55,218 bases of DNA, taken from Candidatus Bathyarchaeota archaeon. GTDB lineage: Archaea > Thermoproteota > Bathyarchaeia > Bathyarchaeales > Bathycorpusculaceae. The notes beneath the pieces were generated by a model. The model was not told the origin of the DNA. It saw only the letters and a list, made by a program, of their open reading frames with translations, and searched no databases. A program made the position numbers and the translations under genes. Below are positions 25,937-34,439 of the stretch, piece after piece. Within the stretch, counting starts at the first letter, position 1. Every line of letters begins with the position of its first letter. The DNA lies in NCBI GenBank assembly GCA_003165195.1, contig PLSP01000033.1, positions 18,328-73,545 of the forward strand, written 5' to 3'.

Positions 25937-26390
25937 ATGCCAAAAAAAACAACTTGGCAAGAAAAACTCCATGACAGCAAAGACCAACCCCAAGTTGAAC
26001 TCTTAACCGGTAAGATGGCTCAGAAATGGGGCAACGGCACTTTAGGACCAGTTAATATGCAAGGTGTCTCAAGGCAAATTGACCACCACCATCAATGAGG
26101 TGCGTTCAGAACTAGCCAGCAAGCACAACGCCTCAATTGGTTGCCCTTTAACCACTGGCATTTTTGCTTGGATTTCTGCCAACGCAGCCGAAGAACAAAG
26201 GCAGCTGGGCATAACTGAAGTTACCCCCTATTGGCGCGCTTAAAACCGTGGATTTCTAAACGAGAAGTACCCTGGCGGAGTGGAAGCGCAAAAGAGGCTT
26301 TTAGAGCTGGAGGGGTATGTGGTAATTCAAAGAGGTAAGAAATTCTTTGTCAAAGACTACCTCAAATCTGTGGTTTCACTATCTAATTAG
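25937..26390 (+). pseudogene. Broken MGMT/Ada-like DNA-binding protein gene
   Basis: The N-terminal part (MPKKTTWQEKLHDSKDQPQV, TGKMAQKWGNGT) and, in another frame, INEVRSELASKHNASIGCPL, TTGIFAWISANAAEEQ, TPYWR, FLNEKYPGGVEAQKRLLE and VIQRGKKFFVKDYLKS match the stand-alone MGMT-family proteins that carry an Ada-like winged helix and usually span ~150 residues in one frame. At least one deletion/frameshift near 26060 and a stop or shift near 26240 interrupt it. The 5' flank 25781-25936 has no other gene. Confidence 0.65.
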
Positions 26391-27653
26391 CGTCAAAGCT
26401 GCTCCTGTAAAAATTGGCACAAGTAGGTTGTCGTTCACAGGCAAAGGCAGAACTTCAATGGTCATGGCAATGGCTGCACCAATCAACGCTATAAGAGGAG
26501 GAACAAAAAAGGTTCCAGCTAAAAACGCGAAAAAGAAGCCTGATAATGAGCCTTCCCAGGTTTTTCCTTTGTTAAAGGGTAAAGAATTGGAAATTGTTCC
26601 TCCCAAAAGTGAAGCGGCGCTGTCGCCTAAACAGAACATGGCTATGGCAGCGTAGCTTGCTGGATGGGGAAATACAATTAGGGTGAATAGGATTCCTGCG
26701 GCAAAGTAGATTGGTGCCGCTGCAAAGCCACCCAGCTCCGATTGGGAGGCTGCATGCCGTGTAACCGCTGAAATGAAAGGTAGCTCTTTTCCTTCTAACC
26801 GCAAAAGCTCCGATAACCCGTATAGGAGAGCAATTGAAAAGATTATGATTCCGACGGCTGGGATGCCAATTAAGCTGGCGATGACTGGCATGAAGAACCC
26901 TGATGCGTGAATGTCTTCTCTTACCAAATCGTTAGCCGAGGGAAAAGAGCGTTTGTGTGGTTTTCCATCGATTATTGGCAAAATTGAAGATAACTTCCCG
27001 TTTACTACCCTGTCTGCTAAAACCCGTAAAATGAAATCTGGGTTAAAACCTATTTTTAATATTCCAGGCAGAAAAATACAACGGTTGTTTCTGTCGTCAG
27101 CGACAACCACGCAATCTCTCAAACGCAGATTTAGAGAGGTTACGATTTGGCTCAAAATTTTGAGCTTTCCATTCGGTTCAATTGCGTCTCCCCAGATTTT
27201 ACCCGTTAACTTGCCATCTTTGGTTTCCACTTCGATGCCGTACGCGTAGTCTGCGCCTAATGTGGCCGCGAGTTTTTTGACGATGACTTCTGGCAACCCT
27301 GAGCTGATTAATGCAATTTGGCATTTTCTGTTCTTAAGTTGACAAAAAATGTTTTGCAAGTAAGGTGTTGCCGGGATCGATCCGAAGATAGAAATTAGGT
27401 TGTCCAATTCAACCCCTTTAAACTCTTTGAAAATGCGTTTTAACGTTGATTCCAGCTTAAAGATGCCTGCTTCATATAGGAACCCGAAAAAAAGAATCTT
27501 TAGTAGTTTTGTGAAGCTTAAAGTTCTTGCTATTTCAAAAAAGAAGCGGTTTTTTGGAATAAGTACTCCTTCAACGTCTAAAACTACCAGCCTTTCTTTC
27601 TCTGAAGCAGTCATTTGTGTTTTAACTCGCAAAATACGTTGGTTACTTATCAC
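26379..27653 (-). CDS. HAD phosphatase fused to dolichol/phytol-kinase-like membrane domain
   Basis: Residues ~20-215 are a HAD phosphatase: motif I VVLDVEGVLIP (DVEGV instead of DxDGT, nucleophile Asp kept), motif II ISSGLP, motif III Lys in PNGKLK, motif IV VVADDRNN. Residues ~240-424 are a membrane kinase of the DGK1/SEC59/VTE5 group with SELLRLEG, FCLGDSAASLLGG, FNKGKTWEGSLSGF and LPVNDNLLVPI. These kinases phosphorylate dolichol or phytol using CTP. A single protein that can both add and remove polyprenyl/isoprenoid phosphate, or make a lipid intermediate, is suggested. Start is GTG 27653; ATG 27614 also fits. Confidence 0.82.
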   Translation of the reverse strand: MISNQRILRVKTQMTASEKERLVVLDVEGVLIPKNRFFFEIARTLSFTKLLKILFFGFLYEAGIFKLESTLKRIFKEFKGVELDNLISIFGSIPATPYLQNIFCQLKNRKCQIALISSGLPEVIVKKLAATLGADYAYGIEVETKDGKLTGKIWGDAIEPNGKLKILSQIVTSLNLRLRDCVVVADDRNNRCIFLPGILKIGFNPDFILRVLADRVVNGKLSSILPIIDGKPHKRSFPSANDLVREDIHASGFFMPVIASLIGIPAVGIIIFSIALLYGLSELLRLEGKELPFISAVTRHAASQSELGGFAAAPIYFAAGILFTLIVFPHPASYAAIAMFCLGDSAASLLGGTISNSLPFNKGKTWEGSLSGFFFAFLAGTFFVPPLIALIGAAIAMTIEVLPLPVNDNLLVPIFTGAALTLIR

Positions 27654-27814
27654 AAAGTGGTAACTCGCTGAAGATATAAATTACGCTGAATTTTTGAGAA
27701 AGCTTTTGATAAATTGACACGATTAGTTAACTTTTTATTCTATCACTGCAAAGTTGAGTCTTAGAGAAGTTTTTATGCAGTTGGTATTACTGATTTGTTT
27801 AGGATTGTTACCGC

Positions 27815-28360
27815 TTGATTGAGTCAAAAACAAGAAACCGCTTTTCAGTGAACATTGCCTTAGTCAGCATCTTTAGCGCCCTATGGGTTGTCTTAAACTT
27901 GACTGTTGCTCCGCTCAGCTTTGCCCTTTTTCATTTGCCCGTTATTCATAGTCTAATAATTTTTTTCATGCTTTTCCTTGTCACATGGGCTACTAGTAAA
28001 TATGGCGCGGCGTCGGCTGTTGGTGTAATAGGGTCTGTGATTGTGGTTCTCGCGGGTGGGCCCCTTCCTGTCTTGGGTTTTATTCCGGCAGCTTTGTTGT
28101 TTGATTTACTTTTACTGGTTAATCATCATAAAATAAACCTCAAACCCCTAAACATCGCAGTCGGTATCTTGGCATCGGTAGTTTGCGCTTTTCTCGCTGC
28201 AGTAGTGAATGGCTTTTTGATCCTCAGTCTAGCCCCCATTTTCACGTTAACTATTTGGGCAGGATGGAACGTATTAGGTGGAATAGTTGGTACAGTTATA
28301 GTTTTGCCAATTATTGCGGCTCTTGAAAGAGCTCAAGTTAAAAGGGTTCAAACTGATTAG
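27815..28360 (+). CDS. ECF-transporter S-component-like membrane protein
   Basis: The 181-residue protein has about five to six hydrophobic helices and starts ALVSIFSALWVVLNLTVAPLSF, resembling the small-Ala helix (ALxxxxxAL) of energy-coupling-factor S components, followed by GVIGSVIVVLAGGPLPVLGFIPAALLFDLLL. Substrate cannot be assigned. No ECF ATPase or T-component is adjacent, so a shared energising module would be encoded elsewhere. Start is TTG. Confidence 0.6.
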   Translation: MIESKTRNRFSVNIALVSIFSALWVVLNLTVAPLSFALFHLPVIHSLIIFFMLFLVTWATSKYGAASAVGVIGSVIVVLAGGPLPVLGFIPAALLFDLLLLVNHHKINLKPLNIAVGILASVVCAFLAAVVNGFLILSLAPIFTLTIWAGWNVLGGIVGTVIVLPIIAALERAQVKRVQTD

Positions 28361-28407
28361 ACAGAAAGTGTAGAAAATCATGAAAATTTGTATTAATTTA
28401 TATATGT

Positions 28408-29202
28408 ATGGTACATAATCAAGATATCCGAGGACAGCTTGGCATGGCTTGGTATGATGATCCTGTAACGGTCACAATAGTTGCTGTAGTGATAATTTCT
28501 GCTTGTGCATTAGTTATTACCGCCATGAGACGGCTTGACAGCAAAGGTATGCAGAAGAAACCTACAAAAAAAACAGCCTCAACCGTTACTGATTTGGGTC
28601 TCGCTTATTCTTCATCACCGTTTAAGATTTCTAAAAGCGTTCAAACAGCTACTGCCTCAAACGCGAAAGATGAGTTGCGGATTCTTGATTTGGAGCGGGA
28701 AATTTTGGGTGATGCTCTTCGCCGTTTATATGAAGCTCAAGCTGAAGGAAAAATTTCTGAGCAGGAACGGGTAAGGCTCGCAGGCACTTATACGGCGCGT
28801 ATGGCGGCGATTAAGGAGTCAATATCAAAAGACGAATCTATTGTTGCCTTGCATGATCTTGAAGGTATGCAGGAAGACCTCATGAAGCTGTTTAGTGAAC
28901 GCTTCGGAGAATTAACTTCTAAGGTTGACGAGCTGAGAAGTCGAATAGATGTTAAACCAATAAAAGAGATTCCGGTAAAAATGCCCACGCCGACGCCGGT
29001 TTCCCGTATAGAAAAGATTGAGGATTCTGAGGAAGAAAGTGGGGCAGAGGAAGAACCAAGCGAAGACAAGCAGAAGCGAAAACGTAAGCCTCCTGAACAG
29101 AAGCCTGACGCCAAAACTGTAGCTGAACAGAAGATAGAGTCGATTAGAAGTGAAGTGGAAAGGGTTTTAGAGAAACTGGGGCAGATGGAAATTGAAAGCT
29201 AA
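28408..29202 (+). CDS. Membrane-anchored coiled-coil protein
   Basis: After ~17 residues comes one TM helix (VTIVAVVIISACALVITAM), then a cytoplasmic helical region with coiled-coil heptads at ~85-175 (LDLEREILGDALRRLYEAQ, MQEDLMKLFSERFGELTSKV), an acidic then basic linker (~205-235) and a last coiled coil (IRSEVERVLEKLGQM). No known domain is recognised. It overlaps rpiA by 11 bp, so they share an mRNA. A TATA-like TTTATATATG lies about 10 bp upstream of the start. Confidence 0.6.
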   Translation: MVHNQDIRGQLGMAWYDDPVTVTIVAVVIISACALVITAMRRLDSKGMQKKPTKKTASTVTDLGLAYSSSPFKISKSVQTATASNAKDELRILDLEREILGDALRRLYEAQAEGKISEQERVRLAGTYTARMAAIKESISKDESIVALHDLEGMQEDLMKLFSERFGELTSKVDELRSRIDVKPIKEIPVKMPTPTPVSRIEKIEDSEEESGAEEEPSEDKQKRKRKPPEQKPDAKTVAEQKIESIRSEVERVLEKLGQMEIES

Positions 29203-29908
29203 TCTCGATCCAATTCAAGAAGCAAAACGCAGCGCTGCCTTGAAAGCGGTGGAACATGTTCAAGACGGGTTCATTGTTGGTCTTGGAAGCGGAAGCACAG
29301 CTGCTTTTGCCATAGAAGCTCTGGGCGAACGGGTAAAAACTGGAAACCTCCATGTTATGGGTGTCCCAACTTCTTATCAAGCGTTCTTGCTGGCGATTGA
29401 ATGCGGTATCCCAATTACAACCCTAGATGAGCACCCCACTGTAGACTTGACAATTGACGGTGCAGACCAAATAACTCCCGAACTTTGCTTAATCAAAGGC
29501 ATGGGTGCCGCTATGGCTAGAGAGAAGATTGTTGCTGCTGCGTCAAAACTAAACGTGATAATTGCAGACGACAAAAAACGGGTCAAACGACTGGGCGAAA
29601 ACAGCCAATCCGTTCCAATTGAGGTTTTGCCATTCGCAATTTCACTTACAAAACAGAAAATCATAGATGCCGGCGGAAAACCTGTTTTGCGTGAAGGAAA
29701 GGGAAAACTCGGTCCAACCATAACAGATAATGGCAACGCAATTTTGGATTCCTACTTTGGCGAAATCGTTAACCCTGCTGAATTGGAAGTTAAGATCAAA
29801 ATGATCCCTGGAGTTGTGGAAACGGGCTTTTTTGTTGGTCTAACAGATATTGCCTATGTTGGCACTTCAATTGGCGTAGATAAAATTGAGCGGTTAAGGC
29901 GTAAATAA
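29192..29908 (+). CDS. rpiA: Ribose-5-phosphate isomerase A
   Basis: The enzyme interconverts ribose-5-phosphate and ribulose-5-phosphate. The phosphate-binding VGLGSGSTAAFAIEAL loop (~29-44), the catalytic DLTIDGADQI (Asp/Asp ~88-93) and GAAMAREKIVA are all present, and the 238-residue length is standard. Start is TTG 29192 inside the previous gene; there is no better start. In an organism with the AMP pathway and no visible oxidative pentose-phosphate genes here, it would feed ribose synthesis. Confidence 0.94.
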   Translation: MKANLDPIQEAKRSAALKAVEHVQDGFIVGLGSGSTAAFAIEALGERVKTGNLHVMGVPTSYQAFLLAIECGIPITTLDEHPTVDLTIDGADQITPELCLIKGMGAAMAREKIVAAASKLNVIIADDKKRVKRLGENSQSVPIEVLPFAISLTKQKIIDAGGKPVLREGKGKLGPTITDNGNAILDSYFGEIVNPAELEVKIKMIPGVVETGFFVGLTDIAYVGTSIGVDKIERLRRK

Positions 29909-29938
29909 AATTTTTCGCTTAGCGAAAGTGGCGGCTTT

Positions 29939-30169
29939 CTACTTTCGCATTCTTAATTGGGTTATATGTGAGTGAACGAATTCTTGTTCTGATAATGCTT
30001 TGCTTATAAGGTCCTGTATGGTGGCGTTTAAGTTACTGTTGTAGTATGGTCTTACGATTTTTTGTGCGAACTCCGCTATAAGCTCCGCAGGGACGTCATG
30101 TAGTGTCAAATCAACCTGCAGGTCTTCTTGCGTAGCTAATAGAGCTGTTTTCTTTTTCATATGAATCAT
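29939..30169 (-). CDS. Short hypothetical protein
   Basis: The 76-residue protein has a strand (LQVDLTLHDVP) followed by two helices (AELIAEFAQKIV, TIQDLISKALSEQE). That order resembles a ribbon-helix-helix domain, but no clear DNA-binding strand is seen. It lies downstream of rpiA on the opposite strand. The 236-bp stretch 30170-30405 behind its start shows no gene, only AT-rich promoter-like DNA. Confidence 0.5.
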   Translation of the reverse strand: MIHMKKKTALLATQEDLQVDLTLHDVPAELIAEFAQKIVRPYYNSNLNATIQDLISKALSEQEFVHSHITQLRMRK

Positions 30170-30405
30170 CCGTGAGTCAGCCTATCGCCAATATTTGGTT
30201 AAAAGCTGAATGAGGAAACTGCAGTGAGCTGCAGTGGAGGGGTGGGTGAAAGTGAATAATTCCCTGGTTATTGGTCCCATCGAAAAGGTACGGGAAATTA
30301 GAGGTGAGATCGAGTGAAGAGTAAAACAACTTATCTTAACTTAATAATCTTAAATTACGTCATAAATTGTAATTTTTAAAGAAAAAAGTGTGGGGGGAGT
30401 GGATT

Positions 30406-31050
30406 TTAGAGCTCCGTGCTTGTTTTGGCAGGCGAGCTTGTGAAGGCATGAAGGGTTGAATCGCGGATCCAAGCGTCAGGATTCTGATATTGCACTATTG
30501 GAGTAACTTGCCTAACTAAATCAGCCTGCTTTGCTTCAATGCAGTATTTGATTTCAAAGAGCAAGTCTCTGTGCTTTGCTTTTTGCTCTAAGAAAGTCTC
30601 AAGGATTTTCTTTAGACTGGCGCTGTTAACGAATACGACTCCCGAATTTTCGTCTGCAATCATTTTAGGTATGGATGACTGCAGGTAACTTGCATATACA
30701 TCGCTCAGTAAATCTTCCATTTGCACGAGCTCTTTTAGTATTTCAACGGAAACTTGATAATTCAAGTTGTTTATCTTCAAGATTTTCCTTGAAAGCGTCG
30801 AGGTTTCCGCTGCCAGTTCAGTGAGGTTTTTTTTGCAGGTGGCGTTTTCCAGTTCAGATGCGTCTAAGTGGCTGAGTATTCCTTGGGTGATTTTTGCGCA
30901 TTTTAGGCTGTCGTAGGCGAGTCCAAGGACGAAACTGCTTTCAGGCTGGTTGATTTTTTTGGCAAATGTTTCGTAAAGTTTGAATGCTTCAAGTTCTATG
31001 TTGCTGCAACATTTTAGGTATTGTGCGCTTTCCTGTAATTTTTCATTCAT
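30406..31050 (-). CDS. Ferritin-like (rubrerythrin-type) helical protein
   Basis: The 214-residue protein is predicted as a four-helix bundle: helices start at NIELEAFKLYETFAKKI, SFVLGLAYDSLKCAKI, VSVEILKELVQMEDLLSDVY and FLEQKAKHRDLLFEI. Glu residues and an ExxxKH-like pair sit where di-iron ligands would lie, but the exact ExxH set is not clear, so metal binding is uncertain. I place it near ferritin-like proteins on layout only. It has its own upstream region (31051-31228, AT-rich, no gene). Confidence 0.5.
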   Translation of the reverse strand: MNEKLQESAQYLKCCSNIELEAFKLYETFAKKINQPESSFVLGLAYDSLKCAKITQGILSHLDASELENATCKKNLTELAAETSTLSRKILKINNLNYQVSVEILKELVQMEDLLSDVYASYLQSSIPKMIADENSGVVFVNSASLKKILETFLEQKAKHRDLLFEIKYCIEAKQADLVRQVTPIVQYQNPDAWIRDSTLHAFTSSPAKTSTEL

Positions 31051-31228
31051 TTGTTATTCGCCCAAAGAAGACGTGTATCGTGAGTAGTAATAAAGGTTAT
31101 TTAATGTGTGCTGTTAGTGCATGCCTGTAGAGCACAAATACATATCGTAACTAAAGAGACAGAATAAATTAATTCTTCAGTTCATAGCAGCCATTCATTC
31201 AAAAGGAAAACACGCTAGTTTTTTTTGC

Positions 31229-31642
31229 TTAGGCGCTTCTCAGAACGATCATGCTGTTGGTTTTCATGACGCCTTCGACCCTGCGGATTTTCTCTATACA
31301 CTCATTAACCTCTGTCACGTTCATGCCGCTGATAACTGCAACGATGTCATATTCGCCGGTTACTTCATAAACTGTTTCAACGTTTGGGATTGCCTGTATC
31401 TTCTTTGAAACTTCCTGAGTGGGTTCGGCAGGGTTAGTTGCAAGTAGGGTTATAGCTTGTGCGCCTTCGGCGATGCCTATTTTGACGGTGAATTTACGTA
31501 TGACCCCTTCGTCGCTGAGTATTTTGATTCTTTTGCGTACAGCGCCTTCGGATAAGCCGATTTTGGCACCTATATCTCCATAGCCTGCTCGGGCATCATC
31601 TTTTAGTAGCTTAATTATTTTTTTGTCTGTCTCATCCATCAT
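31229..31642 (-). CDS. Lrp/AsnC-family regulator, LysM-like
   Basis: An N-terminal helix-turn-helix (DIGAKIGLSEGAVRKRIKILSDEGVI, ~24-48) is followed by the RAM effector domain (residues ~60-137; VYEVTGEYDIVAVISG). It is divergent from lysW. In Sulfolobus the Lrp-type LysM regulates the lysWXJK genes in response to lysine, so this gene is the obvious candidate regulator of the cluster. A 45-55-bp element next to the lysW TATA box could be its site. Confidence 0.86.
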   Translation of the reverse strand: MMDETDKKIIKLLKDDARAGYGDIGAKIGLSEGAVRKRIKILSDEGVIRKFTVKIGIAEGAQAITLLATNPAEPTQEVSKKIQAIPNVETVYEVTGEYDIVAVISGMNVTEVNECIEKIRRVEGVMKTNSMIVLRSA

Positions 31643-31784
31643 TGGTTGCCTGAACTGGTTATTTGGCTGGAGGAAAATTTAACGATTTCTATGAGGAAAT
31701 GCATAGAACGCTTAGAATTTCAAGGATCAAAGCATTTTTTAGGGGTTTCTTGTTGACAGAGCTGTTTTTGCATGTTTAGTTCGT

Positions 31785-31842
31785 GCATCAAATGAGACAT
31801 TAGGAGTGCAAGTTGTAACAAATAGGTCACAATGTTTAAATT
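31785..31842 (+). promoter_or_regulatory. lysW promoter with shared upstream element
   Basis: TGCATCAAATGAGACATTA (31785-31803), then TTGTAACA (31813-31820) and GGTCACAAT (31825-31833), sit directly before the TATA-like TTTAAAT (31835-31841). The same blocks at the same spacing precede the TFS-like gene at 45.4 kb. GAGAC and GTCAC form an imperfect dyad. It is a candidate LysM operator or activator site. Confidence 0.6.
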
Positions 31843-31898
31843 CGCAGGTGAAATAAAGGGGAAGTTATTTCCTAAAATAAAAAAGTGACGAATAAAAA

Positions 31899-32102
31899 AT
31901 GATTAAACCCGTAAATTCAAACCAAAACGCGAAAGCAAAATGCCCAGATTGTGACGCAGAACTTGATGTTCCGACTGACATTGAAAAAGGTGAAATCCTA
32001 AGCTGCCCAGGATGCGGACTGGAACTTGAAGTAAAGCAGGTAAAAGCCGGCTGTGTCGACCTTCAACAGTTAACGATTGAAGGGGAAGACTGGGGCGAAT
32101 AA
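31899..32102 (+). CDS. lysW: LysW amino-group carrier protein
   Basis: The 67-residue protein carries intermediates of lysine or arginine synthesis on its C-terminal Glu. It ends in the diagnostic EDWGE, and a zinc ribbon uses Cys15, Cys18, Cys36 and Cys39. A short N-terminal extension (~10 residues) precedes the usual start. It is the first gene of the cluster lysW-X-Y-Z-J-K, and promoter and start are clear (ATG 31899). Confidence 0.96.
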   Translation: MIKPVNSNQNAKAKCPDCDAELDVPTDIEKGEILSCPGCGLELEVKQVKAGCVDLQQLTIEGEDWGE

Positions 32103-32168
32103 GCAGTTTTTTAATACTGATCTTTTCTTAAACCGTTTTTTGAGTTTTGTGATGGAAGCAGATAAGCG

Positions 32169-33353
32169 ATGAGCATTGCACTCTTGTACGAGCGGTCTGA
32201 AAACGATGAAAACGGCATCAAACTAACCGCTCAGCAACTGGGCATCGACTTAACTTTTCTGCCCTTCCGCAAAATAGCTCTATCAATCTCGAAAGAAGGT
32301 TTCAGCGCTAAAACCAAAGGCCAAAATTACACGAACGCCATCAAAGATGTCGCTGTTGTACTTAATCGTGCCCAAAGCAAAAACCGCCGATTGCAAGCTT
32401 CGTTTTTCATGGAGCAACTAGGCAAAAAAACCATAAACAGCTCCCAAATCGAATTTACCTGCTACAGCAAACTACGCACGTTACTGTTGCTTTGGAAAGA
32501 AGGTATACCGATTCCCAAAACAGTTTTTGTCCCCTGCGATTCATCGGACACTTTGAAAAACGGGCAAGTTATCCACAATGAAAAAGACATCGCTGACCTG
32601 TTCCAACAAGAAATTTCACTAGCCGACGGCATAGTCATCAAGGCGGACGCTGGGACTCATGGCAAAATGATTATGCTAGCCAAAAACCACGATGAATTAA
32701 TCACTAGCATTCAGGAGACGAAGCCTTCAATAATTAACCCTGTTGGCGTAGTTGCCCAAGAACTTATTGAAAAGTGGTTTTACGACCTGAGAATAATCGT
32801 TCATAAAGCGAAGGGCAAACAGCCAGTCTGCTATCCTACGGCGATGGCTAGAGCTGGGTTTAAGGATTTTAGAACAAACACTTTTCTTGGTAACCTTGTT
32901 TTCGGGGCCAAACTTCCAAAAACTATCCAGGGGTTGGCGGTTAAAAGCGGCAAAACCCTTGGAAAAGGGAGCGATGCCTGGATTTTTGCTTTAGATGCGA
33001 TGGTTAATGTTAAAGCTAACAAGCAGGTTGATGATGTTTACCTTAAAGGTGAACTTGATAAGGCGTCGCAAGCGTTTGCGCCTGTGCAGAAGGTTAAGCA
33101 GGATGAGACGCGCCTAACCAATTTCAAAGGGTGGAATAGTAAACTAGAAAAAGCTTTTCAAGCTTATGCTAATTCTGAACACTACGAAAATATCAAGCGG
33201 ATAATTGAGGAAAGCGTAGAAAAAAATAAGAATGCGTTGGTGTTTCATGAATCCAATTCTTGCCCAGAATTCTGGGAGAACACTCGACTAGCTACAGGCT
33301 ACAACGTGGCAGTTCCCCTGTTAAAAAGTGCTCAAAGCCTAATTGACCATTAA
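32169..33353 (+). CDS. lysX: LysX/ArgX-like LysW ligase (ATP-grasp) with extra segment
   Basis: This ATP-grasp enzyme would couple LysW's C-terminal Glu to glutamate or 2-aminoadipate. The LysX pattern is recognisable: LLYERS start, VLNRAQSKNRRL (like the ERxxSxxRG stretch), GIVIKADAGTHGKMIMLA, VAQELIEKWFYDLRIIV, RTNTFLGN (the TNTxRGG specificity loop, here altered) and HESNSCPEFWENTR, the Mg/ATP motif. LysX and ArgX have about 270-290 residues; this one has 394, with about 75 extra residues at ~280-355 between the last core strands. Substrate is therefore uncertain. Gene context in lysW-X-Y-Z-J-K makes the ligase role likely. Confidence 0.8.
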   Translation: MSIALLYERSENDENGIKLTAQQLGIDLTFLPFRKIALSISKEGFSAKTKGQNYTNAIKDVAVVLNRAQSKNRRLQASFFMEQLGKKTINSSQIEFTCYSKLRTLLLLWKEGIPIPKTVFVPCDSSDTLKNGQVIHNEKDIADLFQQEISLADGIVIKADAGTHGKMIMLAKNHDELITSIQETKPSIINPVGVVAQELIEKWFYDLRIIVHKAKGKQPVCYPTAMARAGFKDFRTNTFLGNLVFGAKLPKTIQGLAVKSGKTLGKGSDAWIFALDAMVNVKANKQVDDVYLKGELDKASQAFAPVQKVKQDETRLTNFKGWNSKLEKAFQAYANSEHYENIKRIIEESVEKNKNALVFHESNSCPEFWENTRLATGYNVAVPLLKSAQSLIDH

Positions 33354-33378
33354 TTAAACCTTACAGAGGAAAACGAAT

Positions 33379-34434
33379 ATGCAAAGAGTTGGAATAATCG
33401 GTGGTTCAGGGTACGTTGGCAGCGAACTTTTACGGCTGCTTCTTCTTCACCCCCAAGTAGAAGTAACCATGGTTACTTCGCGTCAAAGCGCAGGCGAATA
33501 CGTTTTTAATGTGCATCCGAACCTGCGGAGCTTAACCCAACTAAAATTTGTCCCTCAAGACATGGCTGAGCTGCAGAAGAACTGCGATTTAATCTTCACC
33601 GCAACCCCTCACGGTGGCTCAGTTAACCTTGTCCCAAAGATTCTTGATGCCGGTCTGAAGGTAATTGACATGAGTGCTGATTACCGCCTCAAAAATCCAG
33701 CTGACTACGAAGCATATTACGGCTGGAAGCATGCTCACCCAGAAATGCTCAAAGACTCAGCATATGGGTTGCCTGAACTGCATCGAGAAGAAATCAAAAC
33801 AGCAAAAATAATCGCTTGTCCTGGTTGCATGGCAACGTCAGCTATTCTGGGTTTGGCTCCGATAGTGAAAGCTGGTCTTGTTGACAAGGACAGAATAGTT
33901 GTTGACCTCAAAGTTGGGTCTTCAGGCGGCGGCAGCAAACCAACCGTTTCATCTCATCATCCTGAACGCTTCAGCGGTGTACGACCCTACCAGGTGGTTG
34001 GGCACCGCCACACCGCCGAGGTTGAGCAGGAACTCAACGCTTTAAGCAGTGAACCAGTGAAAATTTCGTTCACTCCGCACGCCGTTAACATGGTGCGGGG
34101 AATCCTTGCTACAATCCACACTTTCCCAAAACAAAAACTGGAAAACAAAGATGTTTGGCGTGCTCTGCGCGGAATGTACGGCAACGAACCGTTTATTCGT
34201 CTTGTTAAGTACCAAAAAGGGCAATTCCAACTTCCGGACCCCAAAGTGACGGTGGGCACAAACTTTTGCGATGTAGGCTTCGAAGTTGATGAGCATGCAA
34301 ATCGTTTGCTGATGTTTTCAGCCATCGACAACATGACCAAAGGCGCTGCAGGCCAAGCGGTGCAATGCATGAACATTCAGATGGGAATAGATGAAACCAC
34401 AGGGTTAAAGAGCACTGGTTTCCATCCGTTGTGA
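33379..34434 (+). CDS. lysY: LysW-aminoadipyl/glutamyl-phosphate reductase
   Basis: The 351-residue NADPH-dependent reductase has the ArgC fold: GIIGGSGYVGSELLRLLL for NADP, and the catalytic Cys in AKIIACPGCMATSAILGLAP. HRHTAEVEQEL and FTPHAVNMVRGI follow. It reduces the LysW-linked acyl phosphate made by LysZ. It begins 25 bp after lysX and overlaps lysZ's region. Whether it acts for lysine, arginine or both cannot be told. Confidence 0.93.
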   Translation: MQRVGIIGGSGYVGSELLRLLLLHPQVEVTMVTSRQSAGEYVFNVHPNLRSLTQLKFVPQDMAELQKNCDLIFTATPHGGSVNLVPKILDAGLKVIDMSADYRLKNPADYEAYYGWKHAHPEMLKDSAYGLPELHREEIKTAKIIACPGCMATSAILGLAPIVKAGLVDKDRIVVDLKVGSSGGGSKPTVSSHHPERFSGVRPYQVVGHRHTAEVEQELNALSSEPVKISFTPHAVNMVRGILATIHTFPKQKLENKDVWRALRGMYGNEPFIRLVKYQKGQFQLPDPKVTVGTNFCDVGFEVDEHANRLLMFSAIDNMTKGAAGQAVQCMNIQMGIDETTGLKSTGFHPL

Positions 34435-34439
34435 TAGCT

